The notes below the pieces were generated by a model. It was not told the DNA's origin, did not search any database, and saw only the letters and a program-made list of their open reading frames with translations. A DNA stretch of 64,000 nt, from contig JADJLB010000001.1 of the NCBI GenBank assembly GCA_016705685.1, positions 434,001 to 498,000 on the forward strand. Direction: 5' to 3'. This document shows positions 1 to 15,111 of the stretch, piece after piece. This DNA comes from Propionivibrio sp. (GTDB lineage Bacteria; Pseudomonadota; Gammaproteobacteria; Burkholderiales; Rhodocyclaceae). The translations under genes and the position numbers were made by a program. Numbering within the stretch: position 1 is the stretch's first letter; every line of letters begins with the position of its first letter.

Positions 1-45
1 GCGTCGCTGACCCGCAACCCGGTTTCCGCCCTGTATAACCGGTAG
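1..45 (+). CDS. C-terminal end of an unidentified upstream gene (partial)
   Basis: The first 14 codons read as a plausible protein end (ASLTRNPVSALYNR) followed by TAG at 43-45, on the same strand as hemE and 76 bases ahead of it. The fragment is too short to recognise a family. It is called only because the window opens in an uninterrupted frame with ordinary codons and because hemE needs a gene or promoter before it. It could equally be chance. Confidence 0.35.
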   Translation, partial: ASLTRNPVSALYNR

Positions 46-121
46 CGTCGTCATGGCGATCGCGGGATAATCGGACCCACCCAGCAGTTATCCCGCTTTC
101 ACCCCTTCGACAGAGTTAAAC

Positions 122-1195
122 GTGACCCGACCCCGCAACGACACTTTCCTGCGCGCCATTCACCAGGAACCCACCGAATACACGCCGATCTGGCTGATGC
201 GCCAGGCGGGTCGCTATCTTCCCGAATACTGTGAAACGCGCAAACGTGCCGGCAGTTTCCTGCAACTTTGCAAGAATCCGGCGCTGGCCTGCGAAGTAAC
301 CCTGCAGCCGCTCGCCCGCTACGACCTTGATGCGGCCATTCTTTTCTCCGACATTCTCACGGTACCCGACGCCATGGGGCTCGGGCTCTATTTCACTGAA
401 GGCGAAGGGCCGAAATTCGAACGTCCGCTTCGTCATGAGTGGGAGATACGCGACCTGACAGCGCCAGACCCCTTTGAGCACTTGCGCTACGTCATGGATG
501 CCGTTGCGGAAATACGCCGCGCTCTGGACAACTCGCTGCCCTTGATTGGTTTTTCCGGCAGCCCCTACACGCTGGCCTGCTACATGATCGAAGGAGCGTC
601 GAGCAGCGATTACCGGCATGTCAAGACCATGCTCTATGATCGGCCGGATCTGATGCACCGCATCCTGTCGGTTACCGCCGATGCGGTGATTGCCTATTTG
701 AACGCCCAGATCGAATCCGGCGCTCAGGCCGTGATGATTTTCGACTCCTGGGGCGGCGGACTGTCGGCCGCAGCGTATCGCGAGTTTTCCTTGCAATACA
801 TGCAGCGCATCGTCGCCGGTCTGATCAAGGTACACGATGGCGAACGCGTCCCCTCAATCGTTTTCACCAAGGGCGGGGGATTGTGGCTGGAATCGATCGC
901 CGATTGCGGCTGTGACGCCGTCGGTCTCGATTGGACCATCGATATTGGCGAAGCGCGCCGCCGAGTCGGCCACAAGGTCGCCCTGCAAGGCAATATCGAT
1001 CCCAACGTTCTGTTTGCCGCGCCCGAAAAAATCGCGCTGGAGGCACAGAGAGTTCTCGACAGTTACGGTTCCATCAACACTGGCCACGTCTTTAACCTCG
1101 GTCATGGCATTTCGCAGTTCACATCTCCGGCACATGTCGCGACACTGGTCGAAACCGTACATCGTTACAGCAGAATTTTGCGTCAAAATAAGTGA
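122..1195 (+). CDS. hemE: Uroporphyrinogen decarboxylase
   Basis: This cytoplasmic heme-biosynthesis enzyme decarboxylates the four acetate side chains of uroporphyrinogen III to give coproporphyrinogen III, without a cofactor. The 357-residue length is that of the family. The N-terminal substrate-binding signature is present ([14 protein letters not shown], about residues 21-34), as are the conserved [15 protein letters not shown] segment in the middle and a C-terminal NLGHGI motif. The frame opens with GTG at 122, which gives the expected [11 protein letters not shown] start. The ribosome site ahead of it is weak. priA follows on the same strand after a 422-base gap, a pairing also seen in other betaproteobacteria, though the gap suggests priA has its own promoter. 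Confidence 0.97.
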   Translation: MTRPRNDTFLRAIHQEPTEYTPIWLMRQAGRYLPEYCETRKRAGSFLQLCKNPALACEVTLQPLARYDLDAAILFSDILTVPDAMGLGLYFTEGEGPKFERPLRHEWEIRDLTAPDPFEHLRYVMDAVAEIRRALDNSLPLIGFSGSPYTLACYMIEGASSSDYRHVKTMLYDRPDLMHRILSVTADAVIAYLNAQIESGAQAVMIFDSWGGGLSAAAYREFSLQYMQRIVAGLIKVHDGERVPSIVFTKGGGLWLESIADCGCDAVGLDWTIDIGEARRRVGHKVALQGNIDPNVLFAAPEKIALEAQRVLDSYGSINTGHVFNLGHGISQFTSPAHVATLVETVHRYSRILRQNK

Positions 1196-1218
1196 AAATT
1201 CCGAGAATTCGCCTTGAC

Positions 1219-1418
1219 TTATGCACAGAATCGATTTTACCGTCACAAATCGGAAATAAGTCCTTGCAAAATCAGAGACTTAATTCTATCTAATTGATTA
1301 ATAACAAAAAAATATATGCCTTTTTTTTCGGCAAAGTAAGAAACCGCCTTGCCCACAGGGAGATTGAGGGGTTATTGGTCGAATGCTCCACAGACTTATC
1401 CACAGATTTTGTGCACAA
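1219..1418. other. AT-rich intergenic region with DnaA-box cluster (hemE-priA gap)
   Basis: The 1196-1617 gap has no credible gene. It holds two exact matches to the DnaA-box consensus TTWTNCACA on the plus strand: TTATGCACA at 1219-1227 and TTATCCACA at 1396-1404. A palindrome, TTGTGCACAA at 1409-1418, gives a one-mismatch box on each strand. Between the exact boxes lies a strongly AT-rich stretch at about 1265-1330 containing runs of seven A and eight T. This arrangement resembles an unwinding element flanked by initiator sites. It may be an origin-like element, a DnaA titration site, or a DnaA-regulated promoter for priA. Confidence 0.5.
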
Positions 1419-1617
1419 CAGCAAATACATTGAAGAGTTAAGGAGTTAGGCGGCTTTTGCAGATTCAGCGCGAGCTTTCCCGGGTAAGCTGAGCGCGGTC
1501 CGATTAGCATTTGGTAAAGTTTCTTTCAAGACGCGCATGGGCGTTGTGGAACCCGCTGAAATCAGCTATGCGAGACTGTTCCCGTATGAATTTCTTGAGG
1601 TCCATGGACAGGTCAGC

Positions 1618-3627
1618 ATGCAGATAGCTCGCGTCGCGCTCGATGTTCCGCTGCACCGGCTTTTTGACTACCTTGTCCCAGAGCGTGAGGAACTATCGGC
1701 GGCCGATGTCGGGCTGCGGGTCTGCGTTCCCTTTGGCCGTCGATCAAGGATCGGCATTGTCGTTGAACTTCCGCACACCAGCGAACTGGCCATCGAGCGG
1801 CTCAAACCGATTGAAGCCGTTTTGCGCGATCTCCCCGCCCTGCCGGCAGACTGGTTCCGCCTGTGTGAATTCTGCGCGACCTATTATCAGGCGCCTCTGG
1901 GCGAAGTCATGCTGTCCACCCTGCCTGCCAGCCTCCGGCGCATCGCCCCGCCGAAGGCGCGGACAAACCATCGCCGGACGAAACCGCCGCCGCCTTGCGA
2001 TCCACCCGAACTGACGGCAGAACAGCAGGGCGCGCTGAACTTGATCGCCGCTGCGGAGCGCGGATTCAAAGCCTATCTGCTGCATGGCGTCACCGGCAGC
2101 GGCAAGACCGAAGTCTATCTCCGCCTGATCGAGCGTGCGCTGGCCGACCACCGGCAGGTCTTGCTGCTCGTTCCCGAAATCAACTTGACCCCCCAACTCG
2201 AAACACGCGTTGCCGCGCGCTTTCCGAGCGTCGACCTGGTCAGTCTGCACAGCGAATTGAGCGAAGCCGCGCGTACCCGCAACTGGCGTGCCGCTTTGGA
2301 TGGCCGCGCAAGGATTGTCCTCGGCACGCGTCTGGCCATCTTTACTCCGCTGCCCGATCTTGGCCTGATCATCGTCGATGAAGAGCACGACGTCTCCTTC
2401 AAGCAACAGGATGGCATCCGCTATTCGGCACGCGATATCGCTGTCTTTCGCGCCCGCGACAGAGGTATTCCGATTGTCCTCGGTTCCGCCACGCCGTCGC
2501 TGGAAAGCTGGGCCAATGCCACCGACCATCGGACGCCGGCCCGCTACACCCTGCTATCACTGCACCAGCGGGCGATCGATAGTGCCCGCCTGCCGGTTGT
2601 GCAACGTATCGATACGCGCACTGAAAAATTGCAGGACGGGCTGTCCGGCGCCCTGCTGCTGGCGATTGAAAAGCGACTCGCGCGTGGCGAGCAAAGCCTG
2701 ATCTTCCTTAACCGTCGCGGCTACGCACCAGTCCTTGCCTGTACGAACTGCGGATGGATTTCGCACTGCACGCGCTGCGCCGCCAATCTCGTATTGCACC
2801 TGCTTGACCGACGTTTGCGCTGCCACCATTGCGGTTCTGAGAGCCCGGTGCCGAAAGCCTGCCCGACCTGTGGCAACCAGGACATCCAAGCTTTCGGACG
2901 AGGCACCCAGCGGCTGGAATCCACCCTCGCCGAACGCTATCCCGAGGCGCGCATTCTGCGTGTCGATCGCGATTCGGCCCGAAATCGCAAGCAGTGGCAG
3001 GCGCTGGCCGAAAGGATACATAGCGGCGAGGCCGACATCCTGGTCGGTACCCAGATGCTGGCCAAGGGGCATGATTTTCCGAAGCTGACGCTGGTTGGTG
3101 CGCTCGGTGCCGATGCCGCGCTATTCGCCTCCGACTGGCGGTCGCCGGAACGTCTGTTTGCCCAATTGATGCAGGTGGCCGGTCGCGCCGGGCGCGCCGA
3201 ATGGCCGGGCGAAGTATTGATCCAGACGCAGTTTCCCGATCACCCGCTGTACGCCGCCCTGGTTCGTCACGATTACCCGGCGTTTGCCGATGTCCAACTC
3301 CGGGAGCGCGAACAGGCCGCATTCCCGCCCTATACTTTCCAGGCCATGTTGCGCGCCGAAGCGCCCCACATGGCCGACGCGCTGGCATTTCTCGAAACCG
3401 CCAAGGCCTGGCCTCAGGCAGAAAACTTTGACGAGGTTATGCGTTACGATCCCGTGCCGATGCGCCTGGCCCGGCGCGCCAATTTCGAGCGCGCCCAGTT
3501 GCTCATCGAATCGCCGTCGCGACGCGCCCTGCAGACCTACCTCGGCGCCTGGGGAGCAGCGCTCGCCGGCATCAAGCTACCCGCACATCTGCGCTGGCAC
3601 CTTGAAGTTGACCCGCTGGAATTCTGA
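1618..3627 (+). CDS. priA: Primosomal protein N' (replication restart helicase PriA)
   Basis: PriA is a 3'-to-5' superfamily 2 DNA helicase that recognises stalled forks and reloads DnaB. The start at 1618 gives MQIARVALDVPLHRLFDYLVPE, the usual first strand of the DNA-binding domain, and 669 residues. The frame stays open further upstream, but those extra residues do not look like PriA. Walker A is GVTGSGKTE at about 157-165 and Walker B is DEEH at about 253-256. The zinc-binding insert holds paired CxxC motifs (CTNC, CTRC, CHHC, CPTC) from about residue 375. The helicase C domain has a GTQMLAKGHDFP motif. The protein is slightly shorter than E. coli PriA (732 residues), as in many betaproteobacteria. 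DnaA boxes lie in the gap upstream. Confidence 0.96.
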   Translation: MQIARVALDVPLHRLFDYLVPEREELSAADVGLRVCVPFGRRSRIGIVVELPHTSELAIERLKPIEAVLRDLPALPADWFRLCEFCATYYQAPLGEVMLSTLPASLRRIAPPKARTNHRRTKPPPPCDPPELTAEQQGALNLIAAAERGFKAYLLHGVTGSGKTEVYLRLIERALADHRQVLLLVPEINLTPQLETRVAARFPSVDLVSLHSELSEAARTRNWRAALDGRARIVLGTRLAIFTPLPDLGLIIVDEEHDVSFKQQDGIRYSARDIAVFRARDRGIPIVLGSATPSLESWANATDHRTPARYTLLSLHQRAIDSARLPVVQRIDTRTEKLQDGLSGALLLAIEKRLARGEQSLIFLNRRGYAPVLACTNCGWISHCTRCAANLVLHLLDRRLRCHHCGSESPVPKACPTCGNQDIQAFGRGTQRLESTLAERYPEARILRVDRDSARNRKQWQALAERIHSGEADILVGTQMLAKGHDFPKLTLVGALGADAALFASDWRSPERLFAQLMQVAGRAGRAEWPGEVLIQTQFPDHPLYAALVRHDYPAFADVQLREREQAAFPPYTFQAMLRAEAPHMADALAFLETAKAWPQAENFDEVMRYDPVPMRLARRANFERAQLLIESPSRRALQTYLGAWGAALAGIKLPAHLRWHLEVDPLEF

Positions 3628-3668
3628 ACAAGACTGAGAGTGTTCTCAACGACCGCATATGCGGCTCA

Positions 3669-4985
3669 TCAATCCTCTTGTGCCAGAGGCTCAACCAGGT
3701 CTTTTGGCTCCACCGGCAGAGTGACTGTGAAGGCCGTACCCTTGCCAAGCTCGCTCGTCACATCGATCTTGCCACCGTGCCGTTCGACGATTTTCCACGC
3801 CAGCGACAAGCCCAGCCCGGTGCCCTTGCCAACAGGCTTGGTCGTAAAGAATGGATCGAAAATCCGTGCCAAGGAATCCGGGGCAATGCCCGTGCCAGTG
3901 TCGCTGATTCTGATCCGTACGGCGGCCTCACCGACGCATTCGGTGGCGATGGTGATTTCGCCCTTGCCTACGATGGCGTGCCCGGCATTCACCAGCAGAT
4001 TCATGAATACCTGGTTGAGCTGCGAAGGAAGACACTTGATCCTCGGCAGTGAGGCGTAGTTCTTGGTCACCGTGCAGTGATACTTGAGCTCGTTCCAGAC
4101 CATGTTGAGCGTCGAATCGATCCCCTGATGAATGTCGACCCACTCCCAAACCTTGTCGCTGACATGCGAGAAACTCTTGAGATCCTGGACGATCTTGCAG
4201 ACGCGAGCCAGACCGTCCCTGGATTCGCCCACCAGCTCGACGATGTCCTGCTTGAGATAGTCGTAGTCGAGAGTCTGTTTGAGGCTGCGCACCTCTTCGA
4301 AAGCGCCATCGTTGCCCACCTTCGCTTCGGCACGCTCGTAAGCGGCGATGATTGAAATGATGTCCTGTAAATAGTCAGTGAGCGAACCTAGATTCGAACT
4401 GACAAATCCGACCGGGTTGTTGATCTCGTGTGCGACACCCGCCGCCAACTGCCCGATTGAAGCCATTTTTTCCGACTGCATGAGTTGCAACTGCGCCTGC
4501 TCCAGCGCATGTGCTCCTTCTTCCACCTGATGCGTAAGCTGCAGGTTGAACTTCTTCAGCATGTCGCGCGCCTGCTTGGCCTCAAGCTGGGTGCGCACGC
4601 GTGCGAGCACGATGGCCGGCGTAATCGGTTTGGTGATGTAGTCGACGGCGCCGAGCAGCAAACCACGCTCCTCGTCTTCGCTGGACTCCATGGCGGTGAC
4701 GAAGATCACCGGGATGTCGCGGCCGGATGGCGATTCGCGTAATTTTTCCAACACCGCGTAGCCGTCCATACCGGGCATCATCACATCGAGAAGTACCAAG
4801 CTGGGAAGAGGCTCGGTTTCCGCCACGCGCAGCGCATCCGCTCCGGAACTGGCGACGCGCACGGAAAAATGGGGTCGCAGCACGGCGTTCAACAAACCCA
4901 GATTCACCGGATCGTCATCGACCACCAGTATCGTGGCGGCACTGCGGAATGATGATATTGCATCGGTAGTCATCTGTTCGTTCAT
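3669..4985 (-). CDS. Receiver-histidine kinase fusion (soluble)
   Basis: This 438-residue cytoplasmic protein joins an N-terminal response-regulator receiver to a histidine kinase. The receiver spans about residues 14-130, with acidic pocket VVDDD, phospho-acceptor Asp67 in LLDVMMPGMDG and a KPIT lysine motif. A coiled-coil linker with alternating Gln/Glu follows. The kinase has a HisKA box with His186 in AHEINNPVGF and an HATPase with a DTGTGIAP N-box region and GKGTGLGLSL. There is no transmembrane segment, so its input must be phosphorylation of Asp67, probably by the hybrid kinase encoded just upstream. ATG at 4985 is chosen because a purine-rich stretch (GAGGCAGAGA) precedes it. In-frame ATGs at 4997 and 5012 are alternatives. 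The last would overlap the upstream gene, so coupling is likely. Confidence 0.85.
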   Translation of the reverse strand: MNEQMTTDAISSFRSAATILVVDDDPVNLGLLNAVLRPHFSVRVASSGADALRVAETEPLPSLVLLDVMMPGMDGYAVLEKLRESPSGRDIPVIFVTAMESSEDEERGLLLGAVDYITKPITPAIVLARVRTQLEAKQARDMLKKFNLQLTHQVEEGAHALEQAQLQLMQSEKMASIGQLAAGVAHEINNPVGFVSSNLGSLTDYLQDIISIIAAYERAEAKVGNDGAFEEVRSLKQTLDYDYLKQDIVELVGESRDGLARVCKIVQDLKSFSHVSDKVWEWVDIHQGIDSTLNMVWNELKYHCTVTKNYASLPRIKCLPSQLNQVFMNLLVNAGHAIVGKGEITIATECVGEAAVRIRISDTGTGIAPDSLARIFDPFFTTKPVGKGTGLGLSLAWKIVERHGGKIDVTSELGKGTAFTVTLPVEPKDLVEPLAQED

Positions 4986-4999
4986 TCTCTGCCTCATCG

Positions 5000-8998
<3,999 letters not shown>

Positions 8999-9055
8999 GG
9001 TCTAGGCGGCGTCATTCAATGTTTTTGGCGAACAGGCATCGGCTTGCATCACCAC

Positions 9056-10141
9056 TCACGCCTCGTCCCGATAGCGTTCGGCAATGGCGGTAAATTCAGC
9101 AAAGTCAGCCAGAAAGACATCAACCACATCGGGGTCGAAGTGCGTGCCGCGACCGGCCTCGATGATTGCGCGCGCCTCGGAGAACGGCATCGTCGGCTTG
9201 TAGACCCGCGTCGAGATCAATGCATCGAAAACGTCGGCGACCGCCATCAGTCGGGCCGAGATCGGAATGGCATCGCCGGCCAACCCGTCGGGATAACCGC
9301 TACCGTCCCATTTTTCGTGATGCCAGTGCGCGATCTCCTTGGCCAGAACGAGAAAATCAAGTCGCATCTCGGCGTCGGTTTCGGCCTGCTCGATGGCGTC
9401 GGAACCCAGCTTGGCGTGGGTTTTCATGATCTCCCACTCGGCCGGCGCCAGCGGGCCGGGCTTGAGCAGAATGCTGTCCGGGATGCCAACCTTGCCGATG
9501 TCGTGCAGTGGCGCCGATTTGGTCAACAAATCGATATTGCGCGAACTGAGGAAAGCGGAAAACCGCGGGTTCTGCCTGAGCTGCAAGGCCAGAAAATGTA
9601 CGTAATTCTGCGTGCGCTGGATATGATTACCGGTCTCCGGGTCGCGCGTCTCGGCCAGATGGGCGAGCGCCCGGATGCTGACCAGCTGGATTTGATCGTT
9701 CTCCTTCATGCGCCGCGCGACTTCGGCTTCGAGCGCCGCATTCTGATCGCGCATCCAGTCGCGCGCCTGCTTGGCTTCGAGCTGCGTGCGCAAGCGAGCC
9801 AGCATGACAAGTGGTTTTATCGGTTTGGAGATGAAGTCGACGGCGCCAAGCTGCAAACCACGCTCCTCGTCGCTGTCATCGGCGAGTGCCGTCAGAAAGA
9901 TCACCGGAATGTCGGCGGTGGCCGGGTTCTCGCGCAGACGACCAAGCACCGTGTACCCGTCCATACCGGGCATCATCACATCGAGCAGCAGCAGATCCGG
10001 ACGCGGTTCGCTGGCCGCCACGCGCAGGGCGCTTTCCCCCGAATTGGCAGCGCGCACCTGATAGTCCGGCCGCAACAGGGTGGACAGGATCGACAAGTTG
10101 GTCGGCTCGTCATCGACGATGAGGATGGTTGCAGCGCCCAT
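9056..10141 (-). CDS. Response regulator with HD-GYP c-di-GMP phosphodiesterase domain
   Basis: A 361-residue RpfG-type regulator, first gene of the signalling operon. The receiver (about 4-120) has VDDEP and LLDVMMPGMDG. Its sequence is close to the receiver of the third gene of the operon, which suggests duplication. The HD-GYP domain has His213-Asp214 in HDIGKVGIPD, the metal-binding HHEKWDGSGYP with GYP at 282-284, and later AVADVFDAL. All metal ligands I can identify are present, so activity against cyclic di-GMP is expected. The likely role is to lower c-di-GMP, and so change motility or biofilm, when the adjacent hybrid kinase signals. A 58-base gap separates it from the kinase gene. 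Confidence 0.92.
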   Translation of the reverse strand: MGAATILIVDDEPTNLSILSTLLRPDYQVRAANSGESALRVAASEPRPDLLLLDVMMPGMDGYTVLGRLRENPATADIPVIFLTALADDSDEERGLQLGAVDFISKPIKPLVMLARLRTQLEAKQARDWMRDQNAALEAEVARRMKENDQIQLVSIRALAHLAETRDPETGNHIQRTQNYVHFLALQLRQNPRFSAFLSSRNIDLLTKSAPLHDIGKVGIPDSILLKPGPLAPAEWEIMKTHAKLGSDAIEQAETDAEMRLDFLVLAKEIAHWHHEKWDGSGYPDGLAGDAIPISARLMAVADVFDALISTRVYKPTMPFSEARAIIEAGRGTHFDPDVVDVFLADFAEFTAIAERYRDEA

Positions 10142-10310
10142 GGGCCTCGCTCATTCTGTTGATTAATGCAACATTCCGGCAGAATATCATCCAACCAATG
10201 ACAGTTGGGACATTTCAAGCGACTCTACAGTTTGCTCCCAGTTCGGTTTCTTGGCATTCCCAGATCGCCCAAGTCATTGCGCTAAATAAAAGCCTAACCG
10301 CAGCGATGGA

Positions 10311-12455
<2,145 letters not shown>

Positions 12456-12619
12456 AAGGTTCAACTTACTGGAATTGCACGCTTTAAGCAATACATGTGT
12501 CTCTTTGAGACACCCCGCCTGAACTTTGTTCCCGGCGCTTTTGAAAATTCGACTAAAGTTTCCGCCCGATCTTCCGTGAGAAGAGAGATGTACGCCATAC
12601 GAATCGCTGGAGTCTGATC

Positions 12620-13933
12620 ATGGGCATCAAGCCTCTTTTGTCATTTATCCTGCTGGCGTTGCCGGTGGTGTGTTCGGCGGCCTGGCAGTTGGTGACCACC
12701 GAACAGGGCAAGCGAGTGGAAATCGACCGCGCCAGCATCATCGTCGATCCGGGCGGCGAGTCAATGGCCAAGGGGCGTATCGTGCTCGACAAGCCGATCG
12801 TCGACCCAAAAACCTCGGCGTCCTACCGCATCATCGAAGTGTTGAATCGTTTCGATTGCAATGAGCGCACCCACGCTACGCTAAGACGCAGCTATTTCAA
12901 GGAAGAGGGCGAGTTACTGCGCCAGGAGGAGGTGAAGTCGCCGATCGACATGCCGGTTCGCTCGGGTTCGCCCGACGACAAGCTGTTACGCGAGGTGTGC
13001 CGACCGCAGACGCGTGGCGATGCGACGCTCTCAGCCAGCATGACGGCAGACAAGGTCAACGAGGCCGCTGGCGGGTTGCGCAAGTTGAATGAGGAACTCG
13101 TCGAAAAGGAAGTTCAGAAGGAGTTGAAGGGCTTGACTTCCCCCTCCGGACCGGCAAGGCCAGCAAGCGCTGCACGGAAGAAGTCCGACACCAGACACAG
13201 TACGGCATCGGCTCGTGAGAAGAAGCCTGCGGCGCCCGCCACGACCAATGTCGCGACCAATATTCCATGGTCGTATGAAGGTACGGGCGGCCCGGATACT
13301 TGGGGCAGACTCAAGCCCGAATTCGCGTCGTGCAGCAGCGGCCGCCGCCAATCCCCCATCGATTTGCGCGACGGCATCGCCGTCGATCTTGCGCCCATTC
13401 AATTCGTCTATCGCCCGGCGACATTCCGGGTCTCGGATAACGAGCGAAACATGCAGATTGCCGTGTATGGCGGCGGCTTGAATCTGCTTGGAAAGAACTA
13501 CGAATTGATCCGGATGCAGTTTCACCGACCTTCCGAAATCACCATCAAGGGCAAGAGATTCGCCATGGAGGCGCAACTGTTGCACAAAGCGGACGACGGA
13601 AAGCTGGCTATCGTTTCAGTGCTGCTTGACCAAGGCATGGAAAACCCGGTCGTGCAAATGGCTTTGAACAACCTGCCGCTCGAGAAAAGTTTCGAGGTCG
13701 CTCCCCCGTCGCAACGAATCGATGTTTCCGGCTTGTTGCCTGAAAACCGGCGCTACTACACCTTCATGGGTTCGCTGACCACGCCGCCATGCACCGAGGA
13801 AGTGCTGTGGCTGGTGCTCATGCAGCCGCAACAGATTTCACCTGAGCAGTTGGCTATTTTCGAGCGTCTCTACAAACCCAATGCGCGGCCCATACAGCCG
13901 GGTTTCGGCCGTCTCATCAAGGAATCGCGCTAG
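12620..13933 (+). CDS. Exported alpha-carbonic-anhydrase-like protein, zinc site degenerate, with N-terminal extension domain
   Basis: A signal peptide (about residues 1-20) leads a 437-residue exported protein. Residues 21-130 resemble the small surface-adhesin-E-like domain (WQLV...VEIDRASI...FDC). A Lys/Ala/Pro-rich linker follows, then an alpha-carbonic-anhydrase fold from about residue 215 with SPIDL and SLTTPPCTEEVLW. Aligned to the family, the zinc HxH pair appears as Gln300-Phe-His302, and the third ligand position in the FxxExH motif is Gln319 (FAMEAQLLH). Two of the three zinc histidines are therefore replaced, and carbonic anhydrase activity is not expected. Such CA-related proteins usually keep a binding role. 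The start ATG follows a GGAG-containing site. Confidence 0.85.
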   Translation: MGIKPLLSFILLALPVVCSAAWQLVTTEQGKRVEIDRASIIVDPGGESMAKGRIVLDKPIVDPKTSASYRIIEVLNRFDCNERTHATLRRSYFKEEGELLRQEEVKSPIDMPVRSGSPDDKLLREVCRPQTRGDATLSASMTADKVNEAAGGLRKLNEELVEKEVQKELKGLTSPSGPARPASAARKKSDTRHSTASAREKKPAAPATTNVATNIPWSYEGTGGPDTWGRLKPEFASCSSGRRQSPIDLRDGIAVDLAPIQFVYRPATFRVSDNERNMQIAVYGGGLNLLGKNYELIRMQFHRPSEITIKGKRFAMEAQLLHKADDGKLAIVSVLLDQGMENPVVQMALNNLPLEKSFEVAPPSQRIDVSGLLPENRRYYTFMGSLTTPPCTEEVLWLVLMQPQQISPEQLAIFERLYKPNARPIQPGFGRLIKESR

Positions 13934-14113
13934 GCGGTTCATCGCCGCATCGTGAGATTATCGGACGAGCGCTGGCGCGTAACCGGAACACGCCGTTGTT
14001 TACAGAGTCATATTCAAGCGTTATGTTGACTATGGCGCCGTGCTACTTGCGCTGTGCTGACCCGTGACCGACTTACGCCCGATCAAAACAGCCACATCCA
14101 GGAGGTAACAAAT

Positions 14114-15016
14114 ATGAAAATGAAGATGAATGGTTTATGCATGCTGACGCTGCTCGCTACAGCCGTCTTATCCGCCCCGGCTCTTGCCCAGGACGCCGGT
14201 ACGCTCAAGAAGATCAAGGAAACCGGCGGCATCACACTTGGCCACCGCGAATCTTCGATTCCTTTTTCTTACTACGACGACAAGCAAAATGTCATAGGAT
14301 ATTCGCATGAAATCATGCTCAAGATCTTGGACGCCGTCAAAGCTGATTTGAAATTGCCCAAGCTCGAAGTCAAGCTACTTCCCGTCACTTCGGCCAACCG
14401 CATCACGCTGATTCAGAACGGTGTCGTCGATATCGAGTGTGGTTCGACGACCAACAATACCGAACGCCAGAAGCAAGTGTCTTTTTCCAATACCATTTTC
14501 GTCATCGGAACCCGGTTACTGACGAAGAAGGATTCAGGAATCAAGGACTTTCCGGACCTCGCCGGGAAGAACGTCGTGACCACTGCCGGTACGACGTCCG
14601 AACGACTGCTGCGCAAGATGAACGAAGACAAGAACATGAAAATGAACGTGATATCGGCCAAGGATCACGGCGAGTCCTTCCTGACGCTGGAAACCGGCCG
14701 CGCCGTGGCCTTCATGATGGACGACGCGCTGCTCTACGGCGAAACGGCGAAGGCCAAGCGCCCGGCAGACTGGGTAGTAGTGGGAACTGCACAATCTGAA
14801 GAAGCCTACGGTTGTATGTTGCGTAAGGATGATCCTGCATTCAAGAAAGTCGCCGATACGGCCATCGCCAAACTCATGACTTCAGGCGAAGCTGTGAAAA
14901 TCTACGACAAATGGTTCTTGAACCCCATTCCGCCAAAAGGCTTGAATCTCAACATGCCGATGTCCGACGAAATGAAGGCCTTATACAAATCGCCGAACGA
15001 CAAGGCATTCGAGTAA
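14114..15016 (+). CDS. gltI: Glutamate/aspartate ABC transporter, periplasmic binding protein
   Basis: A 300-residue periplasmic receptor of the GltI/DEBP type with a cleavable signal peptide ending near APALAQ. Family features include the start of the mature domain (GTLKKIKETGGITLGHRESSIPF type), the ligand-loop region IQNGVVDIECGSTTNNTERQ and the AFMMDD segment. ATG 14114 is chosen over an in-frame upstream start because a strong GGAGG lies at 14101-14105. It is the first gene of gltIJKL. A hairpin between it and gltJ probably keeps more binding-protein mRNA than permease mRNA. Confidence 0.93.
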   Translation: MKMKMNGLCMLTLLATAVLSAPALAQDAGTLKKIKETGGITLGHRESSIPFSYYDDKQNVIGYSHEIMLKILDAVKADLKLPKLEVKLLPVTSANRITLIQNGVVDIECGSTTNNTERQKQVSFSNTIFVIGTRLLTKKDSGIKDFPDLAGKNVVTTAGTTSERLLRKMNEDKNMKMNVISAKDHGESFLTLETGRAVAFMMDDALLYGETAKAKRPADWVVVGTAQSEEAYGCMLRKDDPAFKKVADTAIAKLMTSGEAVKIYDKWFLNPIPPKGLNLNMPMSDEMKALYKSPNDKAFE

Positions 15017-15027
15017 TGTAGCACCCG

Positions 15028-15053
15028 CAGGCTGACACTCACGTGTCAGCCTG
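15028..15053 (+). terminator. Intercistronic hairpin between gltI and gltJ
   Basis: A perfect 11-base-pair stem (CAGGCTGACAC, loop TCAC, GTGTCAGCCTG) begins 12 bases after the gltI stop and is followed by only a short T-containing stretch. It is likely a partial terminator or 3'-end stabiliser that sets a high ratio of binding protein to permease, a common arrangement in ABC importer operons. Confidence 0.7.
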
Positions 15054-15111
15054 TTAAATAGAAGGCGGCAACTCGGGGGCATTTTTCAACTCGAAATCTG
15101 TGGGGGAAGTC

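Noticed and set aside
1298..1510. 70-codon minus-strand frame in the hemE-priA gap
   Set aside because: No ribosome site, AT-rich noncoding composition and no recognisable protein; the DnaA boxes explain the region better.
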